Shown here piece after piece: positions 51,524-60,325 of a stretch of 64,000 nt of DNA. This stretch comes from Nocardia cyriacigeorgica (GTDB lineage: Bacteria; Actinomycetota; Actinomycetes; Mycobacteriales; Mycobacteriaceae). Every line of letters begins with the position of its first letter. The first letter of the stretch is position 1. The notes beneath the pieces are model-generated. The model was not told the DNA's origin, searched no databases, and worked only from the letters and a program-made list of their open reading frames with translations. The position numbers were made by a program, and so were the translations under genes. The stretch covers positions 372,001 to 436,000 of the forward strand of contig NZ_JAAGUY010000001.1 in the NCBI RefSeq assembly GCF_010868145.1, in the 5' to 3' direction.

Positions 51524-52975
51524 CGGGTCGTCCCCCACTGCTGAGCCGGGCTGATTCGGTCCACCGGAGCGTATGGCGTCGTCGGTGCGTCTCGTGCTCG
51601 GCGCTTTGTTCATGACAACTGATTTCAACATATCCGACACATCCAATTGCTGGTAACGCCTTGACAATTGGTTCGGTTTCTGGCTGGGGAACAAGGTGAT
51701 GTCGCGAGTGCAGGCGGCGGCGATGATCACCGCGAGCACCAGACCCAACGGCGGCAGGTGATATCCGGCGACCTCGGCCGTGAACACGATCGCGGCCAGC
51801 GGTGCGCGAACGGCCGGGCCCAGACATGCTGCGAGCCCTGCCAGCGTGCACGCCGCCGCGGGGCCCGGCGCCAGGCCCGCGTCGGTGGCCAGCCGCCAGC
51901 ACAGTGCTCCGGACGAGGCTCCTATCACCATGGCCGGCCCGAACACCCCGCCGACTCCCCCGGCGTGCAAGGTGACGACGGTGGTCGCGATTTTGACCAG
52001 CGGCAAGGCGAGCACCATCCACAGCGGTAGCATCGCGATTCCGGTGGAGGTCAGTTGCAGTGAGACCGTCCCGTAGCCGGTGCTCAGCGCCATCGGCACG
52101 AATATCCCGACGATTCCCACCCCGGCACCCGCCACGGCCGCGGTCACGAAGGGGCGGCGGCGTGCCGGGGCGAGCAGGCGGCCGACGCGGTGAAAGCTCA
52201 CCACATACAGTCGCGTCGTCACCGCACAGACCACGCCGACACCGACAAGTACTGCGGTCCCGGTCGGATCCCACCACGCACCGAGGTCCTTGACCCCGAA
52301 CATGGGCTCATATCCATACAGTGCGATGAACACGCCGAACGCGATCGGTGCTACGGGCAGCGCGAACAGCAAGGCCTGCCAGTCGATTCCGCGTCGGCGC
52401 AACAGTTCCGCGGCCAGCAGCGCACCGCCGATCGGGGCCTGGAACAGTGCTCCGACACCGGCGCCGAGCGCGGCGGTCACCACCAGGGCGGCCTCGGCGT
52501 CGGCCAGCCGCAGCCGCCGGGTGAGCATCGCGCCGAGCGAGGCCGCGATCTGGGCGACGGGGCCTTCGGTGCCGCCGGACCCGCCCGAACCCAGTGTGAC
52601 CGCGGTGCCACCCAATTTGACCGCCGCACCCCGCACGGTCAGCCCGGTCAGGTCGCGGGTGTTGACCGCCGCGATGACGCCGTCGGTCCCGTTGACCTGC
52701 CGCCCACCCCACCGCGACAGCAGCGTCGCGCCCATCATGCCCGCCGCGACCAGCAACGGCACCAGCAGGACATGCTCACGCAGCGGTCCGACCGGGGTGC
52801 GCCATTGCCCGTCGGTGACCGCGATGAGTTCGACGACCGAGCCGAGCAACATGTGGGTGGCCGCATCGAGTACGAAACGCAGTGTGGCGGCGCCGAGTCC
52901 GGCCGCGACCCCGGCGAGCAGCAGCGCGGCACCCACCGCACCCCACCGGCCGACGCGCCGACCGTCGGCGGTCAT
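51356..52975 (-). CDS. ClC-type chloride channel/transporter with C-terminal peptide-like tail
   Basis: 539 residues from an ATG overlapping the stop of the SAV_2336-like gene (ATGA). The ClC core (about 1-440) has the filter segments GSGGSGGTEGP with gating Glu137, and GGVGGVFGPAMVIG, and about 10-12 hydrophobic helices. The first filter, usually GSGIP, is GSGGS, so selectivity may differ. After the core, LFPSQKPNQLSRRYQQLDVS leads to a soluble tail of about 90 residues; residues 485-539 look like a RiPP precursor. ClC proteins normally stand alone or near stress genes. Here it is in the middle of a VMAP-type operon between the vWA-like protein and the peptide hydroxylase, which suggests a membrane effector role. 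Confidence 0.88.
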   Translation of the reverse strand: MTADGRRVGRWGAVGAALLLAGVAAGLGAATLRFVLDAATHMLLGSVVELIAVTDGQWRTPVGPLREHVLLVPLLVAAGMMGATLLSRWGGRQVNGTDGVIAAVNTRDLTGLTVRGAAVKLGGTAVTLGSGGSGGTEGPVAQIAASLGAMLTRRLRLADAEAALVVTAALGAGVGALFQAPIGGALLAAELLRRRGIDWQALLFALPVAPIAFGVFIALYGYEPMFGVKDLGAWWDPTGTAVLVGVGVVCAVTTRLYVVSFHRVGRLLAPARRRPFVTAAVAGAGVGIVGIFVPMALSTGYGTVSLQLTSTGIAMLPLWMVLALPLVKIATTVVTLHAGGVGGVFGPAMVIGASSGALCWRLATDAGLAPGPAAACTLAGLAACLGPAVRAPLAAIVFTAEVAGYHLPPLGLVLAVIIAAACTRDITLFPSQKPNQLSRRYQQLDVSDMLKSVVMNKAPSTRRTDDAIRSGGPNQPGSAVGDDPMESDDTRGLPDLTDTPLEDLLGDRRPDVTHAFHTARRRRAAVGIIFAGHNAGGGA

Positions 52976-55359
52976 GGGCCGTCGCTGCCGTCGACGGCAG
53001 CGAGGACCCGTCCCGCCTCGAGCGTCACCGGGCTGTGTGCCGCAGCGGGCAGGGTCGCCAGGATGGCGGCGAGTTCCGGTGCGAGCCGAGCAGGCAGGGC
53101 ACCTGTCTGGATGGCGGGCGCCACTCGAGTGGCGGTGTCGAGCAGGGCCGCAGCGGCGATGTCGGCCGGTGCGCCGACCATGCGCGCGACCGCATGCCGG
53201 AACTGTTCGACGATCTGGCCTTCCAGCTCGCTCGGCGGATGTTCGGACAGGGTCGCGATATCGAGGTAGGCGCGGGTGATCTTGAACATCAGGACCGCGT
53301 CACGGTCGGTGGCCTCCTCGTCCTGTCCCGCCGCCACACACAGGTCGATCGCCTCCCAGGCGTAGAGCGGTTCACCGGTGACCTCGCTGCGGCGCAGCAG
53401 GGCGTCGGCGAGGCGTTCGGATAGCTGCGCCAGGCTCGCATCGTCGGGTTCGGTGGCGTCGAGCGCGGTGCGCAGCACGCGCGTTGCGTCGGTGAGGAAG
53501 TCGGCGCCGCCTGCCACGTCGAACCGGTGCAGCAGCAGCTCGCCAAGGCGGGTCAAGCCTGCGGCGCCCGCGTCGGTGTCGTCGAGTTCGGCGAGTGCGG
53601 TTTTGGCGATGGCGATGGCTTCGTCGAGGTCGCCGGTGTCGCCGCTGTATTCCCAGCGCCGCCGCAGCAGTGTGGTGAGCTGGTCGAGCAGGCCGGTCCG
53701 CTGCGGGTGCGCGACCGGCAGCGTTTCCAGTGCGTGTCGTGTCGAGGCCAGTGCGGCCTCCACGTCACCGTCGCGCATGTCCGCGGCCGCCGCACCCACA
53801 GCCTCGGCGTAGCGGCGTTCGTCGTCCGCGCTCGGTGGCCCGGTGGGCGGGTCGGGGAAGTTGGGGGCGATGCGGCGCAACGTTTCCGGCGACAGGTAGG
53901 CGAACGGGGCGCCTGCCCCGGCGGCCGGCTGGGAGACCGCGGCCCGGAACACCGGCCCCGGCACGTCGTAGCGTTCGGCGATGAACCGGGAGGTGGCGGC
54001 CAGGACCTGCGCGGCGTCGCTGCGGGGGATCGCCTCGCGCAGAACTTCGGCGACATCGGGCCGGAACGCGAAGACGCGGCTGTCCTCGGGAACGGTGTAG
54101 GGCGGTGCGGTGCCTGCGTCGGCGTCCTCGATCAGACCGCCGGCCAACACCTCGGCGAGCACACTGCGTTTGCTGCCCGGCAACACCGCCTGCTGCACCA
54201 GCCGCATGATCGGCAGCAACAACGGCACCTGGGCCAGGCTCGCGGCCAGCCGGAACGCCTCCGGTGAGGACGCCGCGCGGAAGCGCCGCACCCGTTCGAT
54301 CGCACTGTGGCCGAGTTCCTGGTTCTGGCGTACCGACAGAGGTTGCGATCGTTGGCTGGTCGGCGGTTGCGCGCGGCGCAGCAATGGATAGCCGGCCGAG
54401 CGGCGTTCACCGGCCAGCAACTGGGCCCACGGCCGGATCCAACCGCGGGTCAACTCGAGCACCGGGATGGCTGTGGTCGTCGCGGTCGCGGGTGAGAGCA
54501 CACGCAGGGGCGAGGGGCGGTCGGGGATCACCGCTGTTATTCGTCCGTGGCCCCAGTCCAGACCGGTCCGGCGCCATAATTGGTTCGGTAGTGGCTGCAC
54601 GATCGCCACCGGAGAGCGTGCGGCGAGCCGTTCCAGTTCGGTCGCCGCGGTCCCCCACGCCCATGCATCGCCGAGGCAGGCGCTGAACACCATGATGACG
54701 CGGCGTCCGGCCGGGTCGCGCAGCACCGACAGCGGCCGGTCCGGTGCGCCGTGCGCGTGGGTGGCCAATCGCAGTGCGCCCGTCTCGTCTTCGTCGAGGT
54801 ACCACTCGGTGACGCGGCGAAAGCCCACCGAGTCGACCAGTGTCCGGATGGCTGCGCCGAGCCCGCTCCAGGCCGCCATCGACGGATGCCGGTCGAAGAC
54901 CAACGCCACTTCGCGTTGACGCACCAGCGCGGGTTTGGTCGCGGGCCACGCGACCGCGGTGCGGGCAACGCGATCGACGGAGGCGTCCTCGTCGAACACC
55001 TGTCTGCGCGCGTCGGGCACCTTACGTGCCAGGGGCCGCAGTTCCCCCAGCAGATCGGCGCCCGAGTCGAGCGGTGACGGTGCGGGTACCGCGACCTCGG
55101 TGCGGTAGGGCCACACGGTGTGCGGTCCGGGTAGCGACCGGGCGGGCGCTTCGCGCGGCAGCAACGGTTGCATGGTGGCGGTGTCGGCGGCCGGGGCGCC
55201 GGAGTCGGCGTCGAGTGCCGGGTCCGGTGTGTGGGTGGGGGGTGGAGCGTGGTTCGGATGATCGTCGATATGGCCGGCAAGCCAGAGCGCCTCGGCGACG
55301 GTGCCACCGTCGACATCGAGTTCACGCAGTGCGTCGAGGAGTTCGGACAGGCCGGACAT
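52972..55359 (-). CDS. SAV_2336-type protein: degenerate vWA domain plus helical repeats
   Basis: 795 residues starting MSGLSELLDALRELDVDGGT, 2 nt after the MoxR stop. After a short N-terminal helical domain and a Pro-rich linker, EVALVFDRHPSMAAWSGLGA begins a vWA-like fold with the MIDAS D-x-S-x-S reduced to D156-R-H-P-S; later strands RVIMVFSACLGDAWAWG and VAIVQPLPNQLWRRTGLDW fit. Residues 560-795 contain TPR-like helical pairs (DEAIAIAKTALAELDDTDAG). SAV_2336-type proteins supply the vWA component in vWA-MoxR-associated systems. Its gene overlaps ClC by 4 nt. Confidence 0.8.
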   Translation of the reverse strand: MSGLSELLDALRELDVDGGTVAEALWLAGHIDDHPNHAPPPTHTPDPALDADSGAPAADTATMQPLLPREAPARSLPGPHTVWPYRTEVAVPAPSPLDSGADLLGELRPLARKVPDARRQVFDEDASVDRVARTAVAWPATKPALVRQREVALVFDRHPSMAAWSGLGAAIRTLVDSVGFRRVTEWYLDEDETGALRLATHAHGAPDRPLSVLRDPAGRRVIMVFSACLGDAWAWGTAATELERLAARSPVAIVQPLPNQLWRRTGLDWGHGRITAVIPDRPSPLRVLSPATATTTAIPVLELTRGWIRPWAQLLAGERRSAGYPLLRRAQPPTSQRSQPLSVRQNQELGHSAIERVRRFRAASSPEAFRLAASLAQVPLLLPIMRLVQQAVLPGSKRSVLAEVLAGGLIEDADAGTAPPYTVPEDSRVFAFRPDVAEVLREAIPRSDAAQVLAATSRFIAERYDVPGPVFRAAVSQPAAGAGAPFAYLSPETLRRIAPNFPDPPTGPPSADDERRYAEAVGAAAADMRDGDVEAALASTRHALETLPVAHPQRTGLLDQLTTLLRRRWEYSGDTGDLDEAIAIAKTALAELDDTDAGAAGLTRLGELLLHRFDVAGGADFLTDATRVLRTALDATEPDDASLAQLSERLADALLRRSEVTGEPLYAWEAIDLCVAAGQDEEATDRDAVLMFKITRAYLDIATLSEHPPSELEGQIVEQFRHAVARMVGAPADIAAAALLDTATRVAPAIQTGALPARLAPELAAILATLPAAAHSPVTLEAGRVLAAVDGSDGP

Positions 55360-55361
55360 GA

Positions 55362-56396
55362 TCAGCCTCCGGTGTCGGTGGGCTGCATGAGCCGCTCCGC
55401 CAGTCGCTGGCGGTCCACCCGGTCGGCGCCGTCGACGAGGGTGGCTTGGGTCAGCACGTGCAGGGCGATGAGCAGCCGGTCGGTGGGCAGGGCGCCCAGT
55501 TCGTTGCGGCGGCGCAGATAGTTGTCGATGATGTCGCCGTACTCCTCGGCGACGCCGGTCCCCAGGTGGGCGGCGACCACTCGTTCCAGCTGCGGGCGTT
55601 CGGGTTTGTCCAGCTGCAGTTGCAGACAGCGCCGCAGAAACGCCGGTGGGAATTCCCGTTCGCCGTTGCTGGTCATGATGACCACCGGGAAAGCGTTGCA
55701 TTGGACGAAACCGTCGCGGACCTCGACCCGTTCGCGGCCCTCATGGGTGAACACGTCGACCCGCGGCCGGTGCGCGCGAATGCGGCGCAGCTCATCGATC
55801 TGGTATTCGCCGTTTTCGAATACGTGCAGCAGGTCGTTGGGCAGATCGATATCGGCCTTGTCGATTTCGTCGATCAGCAGCACCCGCGGCCTGCGGTAGG
55901 GCAGCAGCGCGGTCCCAAGGGGTCCGAGGGTGATGTAGTCGGCCAGATCCGCAGACCCGCCCTCGGATCCGGCGGTCTCACGCAGCTGTGCCTCTTCGAA
56001 ACGGCGCAGCGCGTCGTAGTGGTAGAGGCCGTCGTTGAGCCCACTGCGGCTGGTGATCGGCCAGTGCAGCACCGGACCCAATCCCAGTTCGCGGGCGATC
56101 AGATAGGCCAGCGACGATTTGCCGAGCCCGGGCGCGCCGGTCACAAGCAGCGGCCGCCTGCACAGCAGGGCGGCATTGATGACGTCGAGGTCCTCGGTAC
56201 GCAGCTGGTGGGCGCCGATGCCGTCGCGGCCCAGTTTGCGGTCCATCTGGGCCGGTTGGTCGGGCTGTGGGTGCGGCGGCCCCAGCGTCGGAAACCCCGT
56301 GAAGGTGCGGGCGATCATCGGTGCAGGCACCGCATCCCACGCATCCGGGCGCGGCTCACCCGAGCCGCGGAACACATGCCATCTCGGCGTTGTCAT
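55362..56396 (-). CDS. MoxR-type AAA+ ATPase
   Basis: 344 residues. Walker A GAPGLGKS (87-94), Walker B VLLIDEIDKAD (172-182), sensor 1 VIMTSNGERE and arginine finger PPAFLRRC. YITLGPLGTALLPYRRPR precedes Walker B as in MoxR proteins. MoxR ATPases act with vWA proteins as chaperone-like remodellers. Its ATG overlaps the stop of the protease gene (ATGA), and its stop is 2 nt before the vWA-like gene. Confidence 0.92.
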   Translation of the reverse strand: MTTPRWHVFRGSGEPRPDAWDAVPAPMIARTFTGFPTLGPPHPQPDQPAQMDRKLGRDGIGAHQLRTEDLDVINAALLCRRPLLVTGAPGLGKSSLAYLIARELGLGPVLHWPITSRSGLNDGLYHYDALRRFEEAQLRETAGSEGGSADLADYITLGPLGTALLPYRRPRVLLIDEIDKADIDLPNDLLHVFENGEYQIDELRRIRAHRPRVDVFTHEGRERVEVRDGFVQCNAFPVVIMTSNGEREFPPAFLRRCLQLQLDKPERPQLERVVAAHLGTGVAEEYGDIIDNYLRRRNELGALPTDRLLIALHVLTQATLVDGADRVDRQRLAERLMQPTDTGG

Positions 56397-58264
56397 AGCC
56401 ACTCCCGTCTCATGGCCCCCGGCCCGGCGAGCGGAGGCGGGCGTCGTCTGCTCTGTCCGGGAACGTCGAGAACGCAGATGATCTTGCGCCAGAACAGATC
56501 CCGCTCCTCGGAATGTTCGTGTTCGCGCTGCTCGTGCCAGATCGCAGAGTACCAATCGGTCGGCGGATGAGGCGCCAAACGTGCAGCAAGTGCGGTGCGG
56601 AACACGCTGCCGTCGCACTCCGGCGCCTCGCCGGGGTGGGTGGGGCAACCCTCGGTGCGCCACAGGGTGATCGGCAGCGCGTTGGACGCCGACGCGGTCA
56701 GCACCTCGGCGGTCGGTGGTTCGGTGACCGCGACACCGTCGGGTGGGTCGGCGTCGGCGAACAACCCTTGCAGGGTGGGAAGGGCTCGGGCGCGTGGATC
56801 GGCGCACCCCAACCAGACCAGGCTGTCGGCGCCTTGGCTGCGCAGCCGGTTCCAGCGTGCGTCGAGTTCGGCGATCTGTTCGCTGCTCTTCTCCCAGGTG
56901 CTGCTGCGTCGCAGCCGCATCCGGAACTTGCTGAAGGGGCGTTCGTCGGTACGTCGCCACTCGAACAGTGGGTCCTCGCCGAGTCGATCATCGGGCAGCG
57001 CGACAACGATTTCGACGGCGTCGCGTGGTTTCTCGATAGTGCTCAACGCGACGTCGAGCGCGTATTTCAGTTCTCGTTTGGCGTGGTCGTAGCTGGCGCA
57101 GCGGCCTGCGGGCTCGAGGGTGATGATCTCCTGGTCACCGGATTTGCGTGCCAGTTCGTATCGGTGCGGTATCGGGGCGCGCTCGTCCAGACGTGGCCCT
57201 TCTTCGGGCACGATGATGCCGAACAGCACGGTGACTTCGGTGCTGTCCTGTTGCGTGGACAGGAAACGTCGCTCGAATTGCGGATAGTCGCGCGGCAGCA
57301 GCATCTTCTTCGGCAGCTCGCGTAGCCCTTGCGCGACGGCGGGGTCGACGGGCAGATGTTTCGGTGCCAGCGCACAGAATCTGGCCAGGTCGAAGGTCGG
57401 GTTCTGACTTTCGGTGCCGAGGTATTCGGCCAGGTCGCGCAGCGTGAGCAGATCGCCCATATCGGGCAGGAACGAGTCGCGGAACAGTTCATCGACCAGC
57501 CCGACCGGTACCCGCCGCTCGGCTGCGGTCGCGATCTCGGCCAGCAGCCCTTGCAGTTCGACCAGCCACCGCCGCACGGGTGCTTCGGCACCGACAAGGC
57601 GATCGACCCAGGTGTGATCGGCGTGATGGTAGGCGTCATGCGCGGTGACGATCTCGTCGTACAGCGTCCGCGCACCCACGCGCAGACCGTCGAGCAGGTA
57701 GGCGATCGCTCCGCCTTGGGCGGAGTCGAGGTTCTCACTGGCCTTGACGAAACCGACGACGCCGCCGTGGGGTACCGACCACACCGGCGCACCCGACATC
57801 CCCTGGATGACGGAGCGGTCGCCGTCGATGGTGAAGAACCGTTGATGCATATCGCGCACCCGGTACCCGTGGTAGATCTCCGTCACCCGGTCGACGTAGG
57901 TGGGGTTCAGTGCGCAGACGAGTAGTTCGTCCTTGGCGGTGAGCACGGGTTCGGCCATCAGCACGCACGGTGCCCCCACTCGGCTCGGCTGGTCGATGCG
58001 CAGCACCGCCAAATCGTCGAACCCCCACCGTGAACCCTGCGCAGGCGGCGGGGACGCGACGACGACGTCGGCGGTGCAGGCACTGTCCTCACCGAACACC
58101 AACCGCACCCGACCACCCGCAGCGTGCGCGACATGGGCTGCGGTGACCGCATAGTCGGGGGTGACGCGGAAGGCCGTGCCGATCCGCTCCGCGCCGGGCC
58201 GGTCCGCCGAGACCGCTGCGGCGGCAGCGCGCAGCAGATCATCGATATCGGCATGGACCGGCAT
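56393..58264 (-). CDS. Trypsin-like protease with VMAP-type C-terminal region
   Basis: 623 residues. Residues 1-230 are a trypsin-like serine protease: His44 in AVTAAHVAHA, Asp84 in GFDDLAVLRI, Ser157 in IQGMSGAPVW. After a helical middle domain (about 230-340, YHHADHTWVDRLVGAEAPVR, FLPDMGDLLTLRDLAEYLG), the C-terminal 280 residues (VTVLFGIIVPEEGPRLDERA, AVEIVVALPDDRLGEDPLFE, FRMRLRRSSTWEKSSEQIAE, LPITLWRTEGCPTHPGE) fit the VMAP-C domain of vWA-MoxR-associated proteins in layout. Such fusions are known from NTP-dependent conflict systems, where the protease is one of several effectors. No signal peptide: cytoplasmic. It is the first gene of the operon apart from a possible 15-residue leader ORF. 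Confidence 0.85.
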   Translation of the reverse strand: MPVHADIDDLLRAAAAAVSADRPGAERIGTAFRVTPDYAVTAAHVAHAAGGRVRLVFGEDSACTADVVVASPPPAQGSRWGFDDLAVLRIDQPSRVGAPCVLMAEPVLTAKDELLVCALNPTYVDRVTEIYHGYRVRDMHQRFFTIDGDRSVIQGMSGAPVWSVPHGGVVGFVKASENLDSAQGGAIAYLLDGLRVGARTLYDEIVTAHDAYHHADHTWVDRLVGAEAPVRRWLVELQGLLAEIATAAERRVPVGLVDELFRDSFLPDMGDLLTLRDLAEYLGTESQNPTFDLARFCALAPKHLPVDPAVAQGLRELPKKMLLPRDYPQFERRFLSTQQDSTEVTVLFGIIVPEEGPRLDERAPIPHRYELARKSGDQEIITLEPAGRCASYDHAKRELKYALDVALSTIEKPRDAVEIVVALPDDRLGEDPLFEWRRTDERPFSKFRMRLRRSSTWEKSSEQIAELDARWNRLRSQGADSLVWLGCADPRARALPTLQGLFADADPPDGVAVTEPPTAEVLTASASNALPITLWRTEGCPTHPGEAPECDGSVFRTALAARLAPHPPTDWYSAIWHEQREHEHSEERDLFWRKIICVLDVPGQSRRRPPPLAGPGAMRREWL

Positions 58265-58282
58265 GGCGCTGTTGCTCTTTCG

Positions 58283-58330
58283 CTACCGCGGCGTGCAGGA
58301 GCCGCCGAGGTCCACGTTGATATGCGCCAT
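58283..58330 (-). other. 15-residue ORF ahead of the conflict-system operon
   Basis: ATG at 58330 with GGGGG 5-9 nt upstream; the product is MAHINVDLGGSCTPR and the stop lies 18 nt before the protease start. It may be a translated leader. No homology can be judged at this size. Confidence 0.3.
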
Positions 58331-58509
58331 ATCTACCCCCGCATTGTCGTTCGGCCGCAGATCTACCATACGGGCTGCTCACCGCGTGCGCTGAACGAAT
58401 GCGTGAGCGCAGCCCGCGCTCGCCCGGTGGCGGGTCTCCCCCTCCGGAACATCCGGCACGCTATCACCGAGTCCTGTTGGGCGGCAATGAGTCCTGTGCC
58501 GCATACGCT

Positions 58510-58535
58510 GTTGTGCCGGACTGGCCCGGCACAAC
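58510..58535. terminator. Terminator of glpK-glpD
   Basis: GTTGTGCCGG, loop of 6, CCGGCACAAC: a perfect 10-bp stem 18 nt beyond the glpD stop on the minus strand. Confidence 0.8.
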
Positions 58536-58553
58536 CGGCGCGAGGGATCGCGG

Positions 58554-60299
58554 TCAGGCGAACGATTCCTCGACCGCGCGTCCGGTGCGTGAATCGGCGA
58601 CGGTGCGGCGTACGGAGTCGGCGGTCGCGTCGTCGAGGTAGCGGTGGGCGTCGCGTTCGGCGGCGACACGGGCGGTGTAGAGCTCGATTTCGCGGGCGAT
58701 GTCACCGGCATCCCAGCCGAGGTGCGGTGCGACCAGTGCGGCCACCTCGGCGGCCACGGCGGTTCCTCGGTCGGTGGTTTCGATGGACAGGCGGGTGCGG
58801 CGGGTGAGGATGTCGTCCAGATGCAGTGCACCCTCGTGGGTGACGGCGTAGACGATTTCCGCGCGCAGATAGGGCGTGCCGTCCAGTGGCTGCGCTAGTC
58901 GCGGGTCGGCGGTGATGAGTTCGCGCAGTTCGGTGAGGGCGCTGCCGTATCGGCCGAGCAGGTGCTCGATCGTGGTCGCGGGCAGGCGCAGCTCTTCGGC
59001 CAGGCGTGAACGCGACAGCGACAGTTCGGAATAGCCGTGCGCCCCCACCAGTGGCACTCGGTCGGTGCGGGAGGGCCCGACCCGGCCGGGCAGGTCGGCG
59101 ACGGCTGCGTCGACGGCGTCGGCGGCCATCACCCGGTAGGTGGTGTATTTGCCGCCTGCGACCAGGACCAGCCCGGGAACCGGTGTGACGACGGCGTGTT
59201 CACGCGAGAGGGTGCTGGTCTGGTCGGAGTTGCCTGCCAGCAGCGGACGCAGCCCGGCGTAGACGCCGACGATGTCGTCGTGGCCGATCGGATGCTCGAG
59301 CAGCCGGTTCACCTGGGTCAGGATGTAGTCGATATCGGCGCGGGTGGCGGCCGGATGAGCCAGATCGTGGTCCCAGGGGGTGTCGGTGGTGCCGATGATC
59401 CAGTGCGCTTGGCTCCACGGGCAGGGGATGACGAACAGCAGGCTCTTGTCGGTTTCGGTGATCAGACCGGTCGTGGCGTCGATGCGGTCGCGCGGGACGA
59501 CGATATGGACACCCTTGGAGGTGCGGATCCGGAACTGCGGGGTGGCGTCGAGCATGGCCTGGATCTCATCGGTCCACGGCCCGGCGGCGTTGATGATGCG
59601 CTTGGCGCGGATGTCGAGATGCCGTCCGGTTTCGAGATCTTCGACGACAGCGCCGACGATGCGGTCGCCCTCACGCAGGAAATCCACCACCCGAGTACTC
59701 GATGCGCACAGTGCGCCGTGGGTGGCGGCGGTGCGGGCCAGCATCATGGTGTGCCGTGCGTCGTCGAGCTGGCCTTCGTAGAAGCTCACCCCGCCGCGCA
59801 CGCGCCCGCGTTTTGCGCCGGGGAATCGGGCCAGGGTGCCGCGGCGGCCGAGGTGGCGGTGATGGGCGGGCACACCGCGGCCAGCGCCGAGCACGTCGTA
59901 GACGCCGATCCCCGCGCCCGCCCACGCACGGTCGAGCAGCGGACGTTCCAGTGGGTAGACGAATTCGACGGGTGTCGCCAGGTGTGGGGCGAGGGTGTCG
60001 AGGATGAGCGAGCGTTCCCGCAGCGCTTCGAAGACGAGCCCGAAGTCGAGTTGTTTGAGGTAGCGCAGCCCGCCGTGGACGAGCTTGGAGGAGCGGCTCG
60101 AGGTGCCCGAAGCGTAGTCGCGGGCTTCGACCAGGCCGACACGCAGACCGCGGGTGACGGCGTCGAGTGCGGCGCCGGCGCCGACCACGCCCGCGCCGAT
60201 GACCAGGACGTCGAGTTCGGTGGTGGCCATGGTGTGGAGGGCGTGCTCGCGGGTGGTGGGGCTCAGCGGCAGCGGTGTGGTGAGCGAACGGCCGGTCAT
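58554..60299 (-). CDS. glpD: Glycerol-3-phosphate dehydrogenase
   Basis: 581 residues from an ATG with AAGGAC 5 nt upstream. LDVLVIGAGVVGAGAALDAV is the FAD-binding Rossmann motif; VEARDYASGTSSRSSKLVHG and GLRYLKQLDFGLVFEALRER are signatures of GlpD; the C-terminal helical domain is present (IVYAVTHEGALHLDDILTRR). It oxidises glycerol-3-phosphate to dihydroxyacetone phosphate at the membrane and passes electrons to quinone. It is 26 nt downstream of glpK. An N-terminal extension (TTPLPLSPTTREHALHTMAT) precedes the core; the second ATG (MATTELDVLVIG) is an alternative start. Confidence 0.95.
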   Translation of the reverse strand: MTGRSLTTPLPLSPTTREHALHTMATTELDVLVIGAGVVGAGAALDAVTRGLRVGLVEARDYASGTSSRSSKLVHGGLRYLKQLDFGLVFEALRERSLILDTLAPHLATPVEFVYPLERPLLDRAWAGAGIGVYDVLGAGRGVPAHHRHLGRRGTLARFPGAKRGRVRGGVSFYEGQLDDARHTMMLARTAATHGALCASSTRVVDFLREGDRIVGAVVEDLETGRHLDIRAKRIINAAGPWTDEIQAMLDATPQFRIRTSKGVHIVVPRDRIDATTGLITETDKSLLFVIPCPWSQAHWIIGTTDTPWDHDLAHPAATRADIDYILTQVNRLLEHPIGHDDIVGVYAGLRPLLAGNSDQTSTLSREHAVVTPVPGLVLVAGGKYTTYRVMAADAVDAAVADLPGRVGPSRTDRVPLVGAHGYSELSLSRSRLAEELRLPATTIEHLLGRYGSALTELRELITADPRLAQPLDGTPYLRAEIVYAVTHEGALHLDDILTRRTRLSIETTDRGTAVAAEVAALVAPHLGWDAGDIAREIELYTARVAAERDAHRYLDDATADSVRRTVADSRTGRAVEESFA

Positions 60300-60325
60300 G
60301 GAATGTCCTTGTGTCGAGGGTGTGG

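Noticed and set aside
52972..55701. An N-terminal extension of the vWA-like protein up to 55701
   Set aside because: The extension is an off-frame reading of the MoxR gene; the ATG at 55359, 2 nt after the MoxR stop, is the natural start.
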